From: Spirosoma sp. SC4-14
GTDB taxonomy: Bacteria; Bacteroidota; Bacteroidia; Cytophagales; Spirosomataceae
DNA: 64,000 nucleotides
Assembly (NCBI RefSeq): GCF_037201965.1
Contig: NZ_CP147518.1
Location: 7,309,001-7,373,000 of the forward strand
Direction of reading: 5' to 3'
Both the position numbers and the translations under genes were made by a program. Positions 34,117 to 43,252 of this stretch are shown here, piece by piece; within the stretch, counting starts at the first letter, position 1, and each line of letters begins with the position of its first letter. Under the pieces are notes generated by a model. That model was not told where the DNA came from, ran no database searches, and was given only the letters and a program-made list of their open reading frames with translations.

Positions 34117-35445
34117 ATGAAACCGACACAAGGAATCACCGGGGCACTGGTGGTTGCGATAATCATTTTTGCCCTGTCGCCCGGTCCCCAACATATAATA
34201 CAGAATCCTACAATCTGGGAATTCCGGGAGCAGTTTGTGTACCTGACAGGCGTATCGGCCATGTCGCTCATGGTGCTGTCGATGGTCATTTCGGTGCGTA
34301 TTCCGTGGGTAAATCAGCGGATGCGGGGTCTGGACAAAGCCTATGTAGTGCATAAGTGGGCGGGTATTGTCGCTACGCTGTTGCTTATGTTGCACTGGCT
34401 GGACGAACTAGGACCCCAATGGCTCGTCGAATGGGGGTTCATTCCCAATCCCGGCGACTTATCAGATGGCAGTGGGTTTTCTGAACTGGAAATTAAGCTT
34501 TTTCAGAGTGGGGTTGCGCTGGCTCAGCTTGCTTTTTATGGCTCGCTTATCCTGGTCGGAATAGCTTTGTGCCGGAAAATCCCCTACCGTGTTTTCCGCA
34601 AATCGCACAAAATTTTTCCGGTTCTGTTTCTGCTGGCAGCATATCATGGTGCGACCGCGCAACTCAAAGAACACTGGCTATCCTCGCCAGCAGGTTATCT
34701 GCTTCTGGCTCTGCTTACAACTGGCCTTATAGCTGCATTAACTGGCTTGTTCCAGCGCATTGGCACTGCCCGGAAACGCATCGCAACGATTATACAGATC
34801 GACCAGCACGAGCATGGAATCCTCGACTTATGGTTAACAACGGCCCCGAATCCTTTTTTTTATGAGCCCGGCCAATATGCGTTTTTACGTTTTCTACACG
34901 ATACGGAGCCACACCCTTTTACGATTGCCTCATGGGACAACGACCCGCATAAGCTGCGCTTTTCAATTAAATCGCTGGGCGACTTCACAGAGTCTTTAAC
35001 CAATCAGCTACAGATAGGGCAACCCGTTACGATAGAAGGTCCCTATGGCGAGTTTAGATTCGATGCCCCGGGCACGCAGCAAATCTGGATTGCGGGTGGC
35101 ATTGGCATTACGCCTTTTATGGCCCGGCTCGATTATCTGGCCAGTCAGGGCGGTAGCCAGCAACCCATTCACTTCTGGTATTCGACCCGAAGCGATAAGT
35201 CAACGCTGTTTCCTGAGTCGCTGGAAGCGTTATGCCAGCAAAATGGTATACATTTCTACCACCTCAACTCTACCCAAAAAGAGTATCTAACAGCAGAAAT
35301 CCTTCGACAGACGGTTGGTAATCTTAACCAAACAAGTATCTGGTTTTGTGGTCCACCCACTTTTGCCCAATGCCTGCTTAACGGACTGGCAGATTATGGT
35401 TTCGATAAACGTCAGTTCCATTACGACAGCTTCACGATGCGCTAA
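34117..35445 (+). CDS. Ferric reductase-like membrane oxidoreductase
   Basis: A 442-residue protein with an N-terminal heme-binding six-helix domain and a cytoplasmic FAD/NAD(P) reductase domain. Heme-ligand candidates are the histidines in VVHKWAGIVATLLLMLHW and SHKIFPVLFLLAAYHG. The reductase half has YEPGQYAFLRF and HPFTIASWDN (FAD), GPYGEFRF, WIAGGIGITPFMARL and a terminal FCGPPTFAQCL (NAD). This layout matches FRE/NOX-type transmembrane electron transfer proteins that reduce an external acceptor. The substrate, perhaps ferric iron, is inferred. Confidence 0.85.
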   Translation: MKPTQGITGALVVAIIIFALSPGPQHIIQNPTIWEFREQFVYLTGVSAMSLMVLSMVISVRIPWVNQRMRGLDKAYVVHKWAGIVATLLLMLHWLDELGPQWLVEWGFIPNPGDLSDGSGFSELEIKLFQSGVALAQLAFYGSLILVGIALCRKIPYRVFRKSHKIFPVLFLLAAYHGATAQLKEHWLSSPAGYLLLALLTTGLIAALTGLFQRIGTARKRIATIIQIDQHEHGILDLWLTTAPNPFFYEPGQYAFLRFLHDTEPHPFTIASWDNDPHKLRFSIKSLGDFTESLTNQLQIGQPVTIEGPYGEFRFDAPGTQQIWIAGGIGITPFMARLDYLASQGGSQQPIHFWYSTRSDKSTLFPESLEALCQQNGIHFYHLNSTQKEYLTAEILRQTVGNLNQTSIWFCGPPTFAQCLLNGLADYGFDKRQFHYDSFTMR

Positions 35446-35542
35446 GCCAGCCTTTGCTTAAATACGGCAAGTCCTTCAATTGGTGGCCCGAAAAACAAAC
35501 AAATTTGGTCTTTAAAACAAAACCTAAAAAAACCGCTCCATC

Positions 35543-35550
35543 TACCTTTG
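35543..35550 (+). promoter_or_regulatory. Candidate -7 element (TACCTTTG)
   Basis: Exact TAnnTTTG match 23 nt before the SDR start codon, in the gap after the ferric-reductase gene. Confidence 0.5.
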
Positions 35551-35573
35551 TTCCAACAAATTAGCAATCAACA

Positions 35574-36605
35574 ATGGAACAAACAGCAACAGTAGACAAC
35601 TACAACGGCAAACTACAAAAACCCATCAAGTCAGGTTTTACGGCTAGCTCTACCACTACCGACGTTATTCAGGGCATCGACCTGACGGGAAAAACCATCC
35701 TTGTAACCGGCGGGTATGCAGGCATTGGCCTCGAAACGGTAAAAACGGTTGTTGCGGCCGGAGCTACGGTGGTCGTGCCGGCCCGCGACATTCATAAAGC
35801 GTTCAAAAACCTCGAAGGTATTCCCAACGTAACCATTGAAGCAATGGATCTGATGGCGCCAGCTTCTATTGACGCCTTTGCCAAAAAATTCCTGAGTATT
35901 CATAAAAAACTGGACATTCTGGTCAATAATGCAGGCATCATGTGGGTTCCGCTCCAACGAGATGCCAGAGGCTATGAATCGCAATTAGTAACGAACCACC
36001 TGGGACATTTTCAGCTTACGGCCAGGCTTTGGCCCGCTCTAAAAAAAGCAGGTAATGCACGGGTAGTCAATGTATCTTCGTTTGGCCACCAGATGGCTTC
36101 GTTTGATTTTGACGATCCCAACTTCAGGTACCGGCCTTATGAAACTTTACTGGGTTATGGCCAGTCGAAAACCGCCAACAATTTGTTTGCGGTAGAACTC
36201 GACCATCGGGGTAAACACGTTGGTATTCGCGCCTTTTCAGTACATCCTGGCTCAGTTAATGGGACCGACCTGGGGCGAGTTGCTCCAATGGATTTGTTCC
36301 GGCAACTGGGCACGCACGATGCCGACGGCAATCTGCTTCCCGATGTTGCCAAAACACTAAAAACGATTTCGCAGGGAGCGGCTACAACCGTTTGGTGCGC
36401 CACTAACCTGCGGTTAGCCGACCTGGGTGGTGTATATTGTGAAAACTGCGATGTGGCCGAATTAGACCTGGGAAACATTGAGCATCGCTACGATGACCCG
36501 CTTAGCCTGCGAGGGGTAAAGCCTTATTCGGTCGATGCTGACAGCGCGAAACGATTATGGTCGCTGAGCGAGGAGCTAACAGATGTAACGTTTGTAGCAG
36601 ACTAA
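35574..36605 (+). CDS. Short-chain dehydrogenase/reductase (retinol dehydrogenase-like)
   Basis: A 343-residue SDR with an N-terminal extension of ~45 residues before the Rossmann fold. Marks are LVTGGYAGIG (cofactor loop), DILVNNAGIMWVP, and the catalytic pair: serine in VVNVSSFGHQ and tyrosine-lysine in YGQSKTANN. The length and VSSFGHQ pattern resemble the retinol dehydrogenase/WW-domain oxidoreductase branch. The substrate is unknown. An AraC-type regulator follows on the same strand and may control it. Confidence 0.83.
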   Translation: MEQTATVDNYNGKLQKPIKSGFTASSTTTDVIQGIDLTGKTILVTGGYAGIGLETVKTVVAAGATVVVPARDIHKAFKNLEGIPNVTIEAMDLMAPASIDAFAKKFLSIHKKLDILVNNAGIMWVPLQRDARGYESQLVTNHLGHFQLTARLWPALKKAGNARVVNVSSFGHQMASFDFDDPNFRYRPYETLLGYGQSKTANNLFAVELDHRGKHVGIRAFSVHPGSVNGTDLGRVAPMDLFRQLGTHDADGNLLPDVAKTLKTISQGAATTVWCATNLRLADLGGVYCENCDVAELDLGNIEHRYDDPLSLRGVKPYSVDADSAKRLWSLSEELTDVTFVAD

Positions 36606-36709
36606 CAGGAAAACATACAGAACCTGCTCTTTATCGTTAAGTTAGAGTTTTAGATTCTAACTTTTCATTCATACAGCGATCAGGTTTCTCGTTGCAATCT
36701 TAATAGAAA

Positions 36710-37516
36710 ATGGGGTATCAGACACACTATATACATCCCGACCTTAAACTATCCCGCTTCAACGATAAGTTTTATAAAGCCGATGTGCTGTTTGAACAGC
36801 ATTTGCTGGTCTGGTTTATTTCGGGAACAACCAAGATTATTCAGGGCGACCGGATATACTGGTTTGGAGCGGGAGACACCCTGCTGTTTCCACGCCATCA
36901 GTTGGTTACTGTCATCAACTATCCTGAAGGCAATTTACCGCACCAATCAGTGGTGATGCACCTGACAGAGAAACGATTAACCGATTTCTACACAAAAAAC
37001 CGGGTTGATGTCAAGCAGGTTGAACCGCCAGTGTTTCGCACATTTGGCCAGCACCCGCTGCTGAAAAGCTGCCTTGCTTCTCTGGTTCCCTATTTTGACC
37101 TCAACGAATCGTTACCGGAAATGCTTGCTTCCATAAAAATAGAAGAGGCTATAACAATTCTTCGAACGATTGATCCGGGTGTAGATCCGTTGTTAGCCTA
37201 TTTTGGTGAGCCCGGCCGGAAAAGCCTTGCCGATTTTATGGAGCAACACTATATGTATAACCTGCCGCTTGCCAAATTCGGTTATCTGACGGGCCGCAGT
37301 CTGAGTACGTTCAAACGCGATTTTAAAAGAACATTTCAGGCTACTCCTCAAAAATGGCTCACCGAAAAACGACTGGAGCTTGCCCATTATCAGATCAGAG
37401 AAAAGAACCGGAAACCGTCTGATGTTTATCTGGAAGTTGGCTTTGAAAACCTCTCTCATTTCGGATATGCCTTCAAAAAACGCTTTGGCTACGCTCCAAC
37501 CCAGACCTTCGATTAG
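36710..37516 (+). CDS. AraC family transcriptional regulator
   Basis: A 268-residue protein. A cupin-like N-terminal part (residues ~1-160, with GDRIYWFGAGDTLLFPRHQL) precedes two C-terminal helix-turn-helix motifs: LPLAKFGYLTGRSLSTFKRD and KPSDVYLEVGFENLSHFGYA, ended by FKKRFGYAPTQ. It probably activates the neighbouring SDR gene; this comes from position only. Confidence 0.88.
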   Translation: MGYQTHYIHPDLKLSRFNDKFYKADVLFEQHLLVWFISGTTKIIQGDRIYWFGAGDTLLFPRHQLVTVINYPEGNLPHQSVVMHLTEKRLTDFYTKNRVDVKQVEPPVFRTFGQHPLLKSCLASLVPYFDLNESLPEMLASIKIEEAITILRTIDPGVDPLLAYFGEPGRKSLADFMEQHYMYNLPLAKFGYLTGRSLSTFKRDFKRTFQATPQKWLTEKRLELAHYQIREKNRKPSDVYLEVGFENLSHFGYAFKKRFGYAPTQTFD

Positions 37517-37533
37517 CATTACAGGCTCACCAC

Positions 37534-38289
37534 CTATTGCTGTAGCCAGTTCAGGAACTCACTCACTTTTGCTTTGCTGATAATAACCGGCTCAGTGGTA
37601 GGTATGGTAAGCTTCACGATGAGCTTACGGCCAAAATAACGTTCGCCTTTCTGTACGCTCTGACGATGAATGATAAATTGCCGATTGGCCCGAAAGAACA
37701 AGTGTGGCGACAGAAGTTTTTCCAGTTCGTCGAGCGTTTGGGAGAGCACATAGCGCTGTCCCGTTACGGTTGTTGCCGAAACGACTCCCTCTTCGTAGTG
37801 AACAAACAATATGCCGGACACGCTCAGTGGTGTAATCGAGTCGCGGTGATATACCAGCAATGAGGTTGGAGAAGCAGGTCGGCTAAGTTGTTCGAGTAGC
37901 CGTTGAAACGTAGGTAAAGCAGGAGTGTTGCTGGCAATCAGATTCTCGTATTTTTTGATGGCCAGCGCCAGCCGGTTCAGTTCAATGGGTTTAAGCAGGT
38001 AGTCGATGCCATTAGCTTCGAAAGCCCGGATAGCATATTGGTCGAAAGCGGTGCAAAAAATGACCGGACAAGTAACATCGACCGTCGAAAATACCTGAAA
38101 ACTCAGCCCGTCGGCCAGTTGAATATCCGAGAAAATAAGATCGGGTGCCGGATGTTGCGCCAGCCAGACCACGGTTTCATCAATCGACTGAAGCGTGGCC
38201 ACCACAGTCCAGTTGGGACGTAGGCTGGCCAGCAAATTACAAAGCTCCTTAGCTGCCAGCAGCTCATCTTCTATTACAACTACGTTCAT
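37534..38289 (-). CDS. LytTR-type response regulator
   Basis: A 251-residue response regulator: an N-terminal receiver domain with VVIEDELLAAKEL, the phosphate-accepting aspartate in DLIFSDIQLADG and the conserved lysine in YLLKPIE; then a LytTR DNA-binding domain (residues ~145-250) with FVHYEEGVVSATT, and FFRANRQFIIHRQSV. It overlaps the upstream sensor kinase gene by 4 nt. Genes under its control are unknown. Confidence 0.9.
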   Translation of the reverse strand: MNVVVIEDELLAAKELCNLLASLRPNWTVVATLQSIDETVVWLAQHPAPDLIFSDIQLADGLSFQVFSTVDVTCPVIFCTAFDQYAIRAFEANGIDYLLKPIELNRLALAIKKYENLIASNTPALPTFQRLLEQLSRPASPTSLLVYHRDSITPLSVSGILFVHYEEGVVSATTVTGQRYVLSQTLDELEKLLSPHLFFRANRQFIIHRQSVQKGERYFGRKLIVKLTIPTTEPVIISKAKVSEFLNWLQQ

Positions 38290-39293
38290 GGATTCAGCAA
38301 AGGAACTTTCACGGTCCAGGTCGATTCGTTGGCAATGATGTCGATTTTCTGATGCGCAATCATATCATATCGCAATTGAATATTTTTCAGCCCCAGTCCT
38401 GGCGACGGCTCGGCCAGGTGCTTAGGCTGCCGATTATTGGTTATGACAATGACATTGCCATCGTTTACAATGTTAATAATCAATGGTCTGGCCAGTGTAG
38501 CCGTATTATGCTTAATCGCATTTTCGATCAATAGCTGAAGCACAAACGGCAGAATATGTTGATCATAAAGCGTGGCTGCTATTTTAATATGGCACCGCAG
38601 GCCATCGCCAAAACGCGCTTTCTGGATCGACAGATATGATTCGGCAAAAGCCAGTTCGTCTTTAACCGAAATCACATCGGTATTGGTATAACTCAACAAA
38701 TAGCGATACACATTAGCGAGTTGAATCGTAAACGCTCTAACGGGTTCTTCGTGGCTCATACTTTTTAGTGTATTGAGCGAATTGAACAGAAAATGGGGGC
38801 TAATCTGTTGCTTGAGCACGTCGAGCGTAGCTTTCAGATTCTCTTGTTTTAATCGTTCATTTTCCAGCTTTGCCACCTGCGATTCTTCGTTCTGCTGCAG
38901 ATAGTACGCCACAAAAAACAGGAACGACGATAGCAGGGTACCCCGCATGATTAACCAGATGTACCGCCGTATGGGAGCTACCGAATCCCAGATAATACTG
39001 TATCTAAAGAGTGCATTACTCAGTTGCTCAATCGATAAATAAACGAAAACGGTTATCCCTACACTCACAATACCAATAGTCCAGCGGGGTCTAAAGAAGG
39101 GGCTTAACCAGTGGTTATTGAGAAAATACTGATGAAGCAACCAGCTACAAAGTTCAAATACGAACGTATATACGACAGCCTCCAGAAAGGCGTCCAGATC
39201 GCTATTCCCTAAGCGTATAACCCTCGGCAGCGACGCCAGAACGGCCAGCGCTAATGTAAGATAGAAGCCTATTTTGAGATGATAACGATCCAT
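38286..39293 (-). CDS. LytS-type sensor histidine kinase
   Basis: A 335-residue membrane kinase. Four hydrophobic segments fill the first ~130 residues. The cytoplasmic half has a coiled linker (ESQVAKLENERLKQENLKAT) and the His_kinase H-box QQISPHFLFNSLNTLKSM, then an ATP-binding domain with LLIENAIKHN and PGLGLKNIQLRYD. No extracytoplasmic sensor domain is evident, so the stimulus is probably membrane-based. It is paired with the LytTR regulator gene downstream. Confidence 0.88.
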   Translation of the reverse strand: MDRYHLKIGFYLTLALAVLASLPRVIRLGNSDLDAFLEAVVYTFVFELCSWLLHQYFLNNHWLSPFFRPRWTIGIVSVGITVFVYLSIEQLSNALFRYSIIWDSVAPIRRYIWLIMRGTLLSSFLFFVAYYLQQNEESQVAKLENERLKQENLKATLDVLKQQISPHFLFNSLNTLKSMSHEEPVRAFTIQLANVYRYLLSYTNTDVISVKDELAFAESYLSIQKARFGDGLRCHIKIAATLYDQHILPFVLQLLIENAIKHNTATLARPLIINIVNDGNVIVITNNRQPKHLAEPSPGLGLKNIQLRYDMIAHQKIDIIANESTWTVKVPLLNP

Positions 39294-39341
39294 AACGAGT
39301 TGGCTATACTACAAAAGAATGGCAAAATACGATTAACAAAA

Positions 39342-39372
39342 AACCGTGACAGCTTCTTAAACTGCCACGGTT
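39342..39372 (-). terminator. Hairpin after the ThuA/PQQ-dehydrogenase fusion gene
   Basis: Arms AACCGTGACAG (39342-39352) and CTGCCACGGTT (39362-39372) pair with a single mismatch. It lies about 35 nt past the minus-strand stop at 39407. Confidence 0.5.
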
Positions 39373-39406
39373 ATCGGTTTATTGCATCAGCAAAATCAGC
39401 CTCTGA

Positions 39407-42400
39407 TCACTCATTGAACTGGATACTATTCAACTGAATAATACCATCGTTAGGCTTATCGCGCTTCACAACCACAATATAAACATCGTGTTTGCCCATA
39501 ATGGGCTTATCGAATGTAGCCGTTACCTCCTTCGTGTTCTTCCAGTCGCCGGTTGCTTTATAGGGCGTTCGGTTTACGACCGGAGCCGCGTAGGAATCGA
39601 GCCGCACTTCTATTTCACCGTCCTTATTCAGGGATGAATACTCGTAGGTGAGCGACTTGATATTGGTCAGATCGACATCCTTAATCAGCACATAGGCTTT
39701 GTGATTGCCAGCACTCAACCGATTGCCCCAACGTGGGAAACCCACATAGGCGTCGGCATTGATGGTTTTGATTTTGGCCGGGCGAAGCGTTACCACATCG
39801 GTGCCGGTGAGCGGCCCCACCGCTTTAGCTCCCAGCGCGCCATTGTCGGTATAGGAAGCTAGTATAGTATACTGCCCACGGGCATCTTCAGGCTTATGGT
39901 CGTTCAGAGCCAGCGTACCCTGTAGTGGTACAGCTTTTTGCTTACGGGCATCGGTTAGCGAGAAAATGTATTTCACCATTTCCTGGGCATCCTGAACAGG
40001 TACCTGTGGGTGCGCACTCATGAGGTGATCTTTACTCCAGTTTCCACCACCGCCTTCGATGATCTTCTTGGCCAGCCGCTCAACCGTTCCGGGTTGCCCT
40101 TTGTAGCGGTCGGCTACTGCCAGGAAGGTAGGCCCCACCGAGGGTTTATCAATGGTATGGCAGGCCTTGCAGTCGCTGCTGGCAATTAGGGTCTTTCCTA
40201 ATGAGCCATTGCCAATCGACGCCAGATCCTGGTGTCCCTGCTGCGAACCGGTCGATGGTGCTCCACTCGGCTGGGCACTGTATTCGTATACGACCTTAAC
40301 ACGCTTCGGGTCAATCTTTTTGTCTTCTTTATCCGTTACCTTCACAGCGTAGGTAAACGGTTTGTCGGGCCAGTAGAACGATTTATTGCCGGTCGAAGCA
40401 ATGGCTACTTCGGGCTGGGCATTGCCAACCTTAACCAGAATAGTATCCATACCAACAAGCCCGGTTTGATCGGTCACTTTCAGAATGGCATTATAGACAC
40501 CCGGCTTTGTGTAGGTATAGGTAGCATTCGGCTTTGTAGAACCAACGGTTTTGCCATCAAATAACCACGCATAGGTCAGTACATCTTCATCGTCGAGATC
40601 GGTACCGCGCCCGCTAAATTTCACGCGCAGGGGTGCCTGCCCAATCGCTTCCCGAATTACGGGCGCATTTCGGCCATCGGAAGTTAAATAGGAACGGGCA
40701 TTCCGGATAGCCATAGCCACCGAGTCGACCACGGCAGCGCGGGCAATGGGAGCCCGGTTACCAGTATTATACTCGATTTTTACGAGTCGGGCGTCATCAT
40801 TGTCAGCACCGTAAACAGAGCCGTATTCGAGCATATACATGACACCGTCTTTACCAAATGCCAGGTCGATGGGCCGCCGAAAGTCGCCATTACCAGCCAT
40901 AAATGGCTCGTTTCGCAGGTAGTTTTCATCTTTATCGAAGCGGGCAGCTACCACCCAGTTGCGCATCCAGTCGAAAATGAACAAGGCACCGTCGTAGTAT
41001 TCCGGAAACTTGGTTTTCGACGGTGAGTTTTTGTTGTAGGTATAAAATGCGCCCGCCATTGCACTGCGACCACCCTGCCCCAGTTCAGGAAAATCTTTGG
41101 AAGCCGCATATGGATACCAGATCATAGCTGAATTGACCGGTGGCAGGTTTTTTAAGCCAGTATTGTTGGGAGAACTATTGACCGGCGCTTTAGGATCAAA
41201 CCGGGGACCGGCCACGTTAGTAGCAAAATCCAGATCGGGGTATGGCTGACTATTTCCGATAAACAATGGCCAGCCGTAGTTACCGGCTTTCTTGGCCTGA
41301 TTGAACTCGTCGTAACCGCGTGGACCAATCGTGCTGTCTTTTCCGGCATCCGGCCCAATTTCACCCCAGTACAGCACCGATGTTTTGGGATTGACCGCAA
41401 TTCGGTAAGGATTCCGCAAGCCCATCGTGTAGATTTCAGGGCGAGTAAGCCCACCATCTCCCTTTGGAGGAGGATTCGTAGCCGACCAGCCGCCAGTTCC
41501 TCCTTTGGGGCCGGAGGGGGCCTGAAACAGATTGCCGTCGGGAATGGTATAGGTGCCATCGGCCTGCGGACGAATGCGCAGTACCTTACCCCGCAAATCG
41601 TTGGTGTTAGCCGCCGACCGTTGTGCATCGAGCGTCAAATGATCGGGACGCTCATCGATTGGTGCGTAGCCATTGGATGGGAACGGATTGGTATTATCGC
41701 CGGTCGACAGGAACAGATTGCCCTCTTTGTCCCAGGCCAGCGAGCCACCGTGGTGCGCACTTGCTTCAAATTCGCCCGGAATTTTCAGCAGAATTTTTTC
41801 TGAAGCCAGATCGAGCGTATTGCCATTGTTGACCACAAACCTGGAGAGGTTATAGGTCGGATCTTTATCGGTATCGGGCGAGTAATAAATGTACAGCCAA
41901 TGGTTTTCGGAAAACTTCGGATCGAGCGTAATTCCCTGCACACCAAAGCCCTGCTTGGTCGTCACCGCGAATTTATGCATCACATTCCCTTTATTCGTCT
42001 TCGTATCATAGACCGATAGGTTACCGCTCCGTTCGGTGAAAAAGATACGGCCGTCGTCGGCAACAGCCAGTTCCATCGGCTCATTCAGGTCGTTGACCAG
42101 CACCGTTTTTACGAAACGATTTTCTTCGGGCATCACTACGGCATAGGCCTTCGAATAATCCAGCGCCTTGCCATCGCCCATTGTCCACTTGAGTCCACCG
42201 AGCAGATGCTGCACAAACAAGGGGTCGCTGAAACTTTCGTCGGTATGGCCACCACCCGTATAAAACGCCCGCCCACCGTCGAACTCATGATACCAGGCAA
42301 TGGGGTGATTGCTACCGTTGATGCCGCCATCGTAAGTATTTTCGTCCAGATTGGCCAATACATTCAGGTCGGAGTAAAGCGAACGGTAGTTGTACCACTC

Positions 42401-43015
42401 GTCGGTACGCTCCCAATGGTCGGGCAGATGAGCGGTAGAAATGTGTTTTTTATCGAGCACATCGACCGTTGCCTTGCGCACGTTGGAATTGCTCGGGTGG
42501 CTGGCAAAATAGCCACCTACCAGCTTATTATACCACGGCCAGTCGTATTCGGTGTCGGCAGCCGCGTGCACGCCCATATAGCCGCCACCGGCCTGAATAT
42601 AGCGTTCAAAGGCAGCCTGCTGGGTTTGATTCAGAACGTTGCCCGTTGTGCTCATAAACACCACGGCAGCATACTGTTTCAGACTATCGTCGTTGAAATA
42701 GTCGGCATTCTTTGTTGTATCGACCAGGAAGTTGTTTTCGCGGCCGAGCTTCTGAATGGCTGCGATTCCGAACGGAATCGACGTGTGTTTCCAGCCTTTC
42801 GTTTTCGAAAAGACCAGTACGCGGGGCGGATTAGCCCGAACCGGGGCTTGTGAAACAGGCTCTGTTGCAGTAGCCATTGTGGACGTCGACACCGAACCGG
42901 AACCCGCCTGGTTGGTTGCCGTATGTGTGCTCAGGCAAGCGTTTAAGCTCATGCTGAGACCAACCGCTCCCAGGAGCTGAAGCCAGCAACGGGCCGATAA
43001 TAGTAAGCGAATCAT
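39407..43015 (-). CDS. Multidomain lipoprotein: ThuA, PQQ-type glucose dehydrogenase, PKD, cytochrome c, CBM-like
   Basis: A 1202-residue exported lipoprotein (lipobox SLNAC near residue 27). In order: a ThuA-like glutamine-amidotransferase-fold domain (about 60-285, with GGYMGVHAAADTEYDWPWY), a glucose/sorbosone dehydrogenase beta-propeller (about 305-755; GSLAWDKEGNLFLSTGDN, MGLRNPYRIAVNP), a PKD domain (about 770-870; YAWLFDGKTVG), a class I cytochrome c (about 945-1035; heme motif CKACH, Met in DHLMSAHPQ) and a C-terminal carbohydrate-binding, CBM6-like part. It probably oxidises a sugar and passes electrons to its own cytochrome domain. The donor sugar is unknown. Similar fusions are common in Bacteroidota. 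Confidence 0.85.
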   Translation of the reverse strand: MIRLLLSARCWLQLLGAVGLSMSLNACLSTHTATNQAGSGSVSTSTMATATEPVSQAPVRANPPRVLVFSKTKGWKHTSIPFGIAAIQKLGRENNFLVDTTKNADYFNDDSLKQYAAVVFMSTTGNVLNQTQQAAFERYIQAGGGYMGVHAAADTEYDWPWYNKLVGGYFASHPSNSNVRKATVDVLDKKHISTAHLPDHWERTDEWYNYRSLYSDLNVLANLDENTYDGGINGSNHPIAWYHEFDGGRAFYTGGGHTDESFSDPLFVQHLLGGLKWTMGDGKALDYSKAYAVVMPEENRFVKTVLVNDLNEPMELAVADDGRIFFTERSGNLSVYDTKTNKGNVMHKFAVTTKQGFGVQGITLDPKFSENHWLYIYYSPDTDKDPTYNLSRFVVNNGNTLDLASEKILLKIPGEFEASAHHGGSLAWDKEGNLFLSTGDNTNPFPSNGYAPIDERPDHLTLDAQRSAANTNDLRGKVLRIRPQADGTYTIPDGNLFQAPSGPKGGTGGWSATNPPPKGDGGLTRPEIYTMGLRNPYRIAVNPKTSVLYWGEIGPDAGKDSTIGPRGYDEFNQAKKAGNYGWPLFIGNSQPYPDLDFATNVAGPRFDPKAPVNSSPNNTGLKNLPPVNSAMIWYPYAASKDFPELGQGGRSAMAGAFYTYNKNSPSKTKFPEYYDGALFIFDWMRNWVVAARFDKDENYLRNEPFMAGNGDFRRPIDLAFGKDGVMYMLEYGSVYGADNDDARLVKIEYNTGNRAPIARAAVVDSVAMAIRNARSYLTSDGRNAPVIREAIGQAPLRVKFSGRGTDLDDEDVLTYAWLFDGKTVGSTKPNATYTYTKPGVYNAILKVTDQTGLVGMDTILVKVGNAQPEVAIASTGNKSFYWPDKPFTYAVKVTDKEDKKIDPKRVKVVYEYSAQPSGAPSTGSQQGHQDLASIGNGSLGKTLIASSDCKACHTIDKPSVGPTFLAVADRYKGQPGTVERLAKKIIEGGGGNWSKDHLMSAHPQVPVQDAQEMVKYIFSLTDARKQKAVPLQGTLALNDHKPEDARGQYTILASYTDNGALGAKAVGPLTGTDVVTLRPAKIKTINADAYVGFPRWGNRLSAGNHKAYVLIKDVDLTNIKSLTYEYSSLNKDGEIEVRLDSYAAPVVNRTPYKATGDWKNTKEVTATFDKPIMGKHDVYIVVVKRDKPNDGIIQLNSIQFNE

Positions 43016-43223
43016 AGGAGAACAGGAATTGAGTAGGGCTTAGATAAAACCAGACATATTTTCCTATCAATAGTCTGTTTTTATCGATATAGACAACGAT
43101 CGAATAAGGCGTATCCCGGCAAAATCTACCCGATTTTCTTAAAAGGTATATTGTAATCGTCCTAAAAATGGTTTATAAAAACACAGATACTGACTAAGAA
43201 TCGGCTAGCTGGTGTTGGTCGCT

Positions 43224-43231
43224 TATTTTTG
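43224..43231 (+). promoter_or_regulatory. Candidate -7 element (TATTTTTG)
   Basis: Fits TAnnTTTG and lies 21 nt before the GH125 start. Confidence 0.45.
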
Positions 43232-43252
43232 TAATCTACACGATCTCGTTTT

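Noticed and set aside
42206-42853. 215-codon plus-strand frame opposite the ThuA region of the fusion gene
   Set aside because: Antisense shadow of a well-supported domain with no recognisable motifs.
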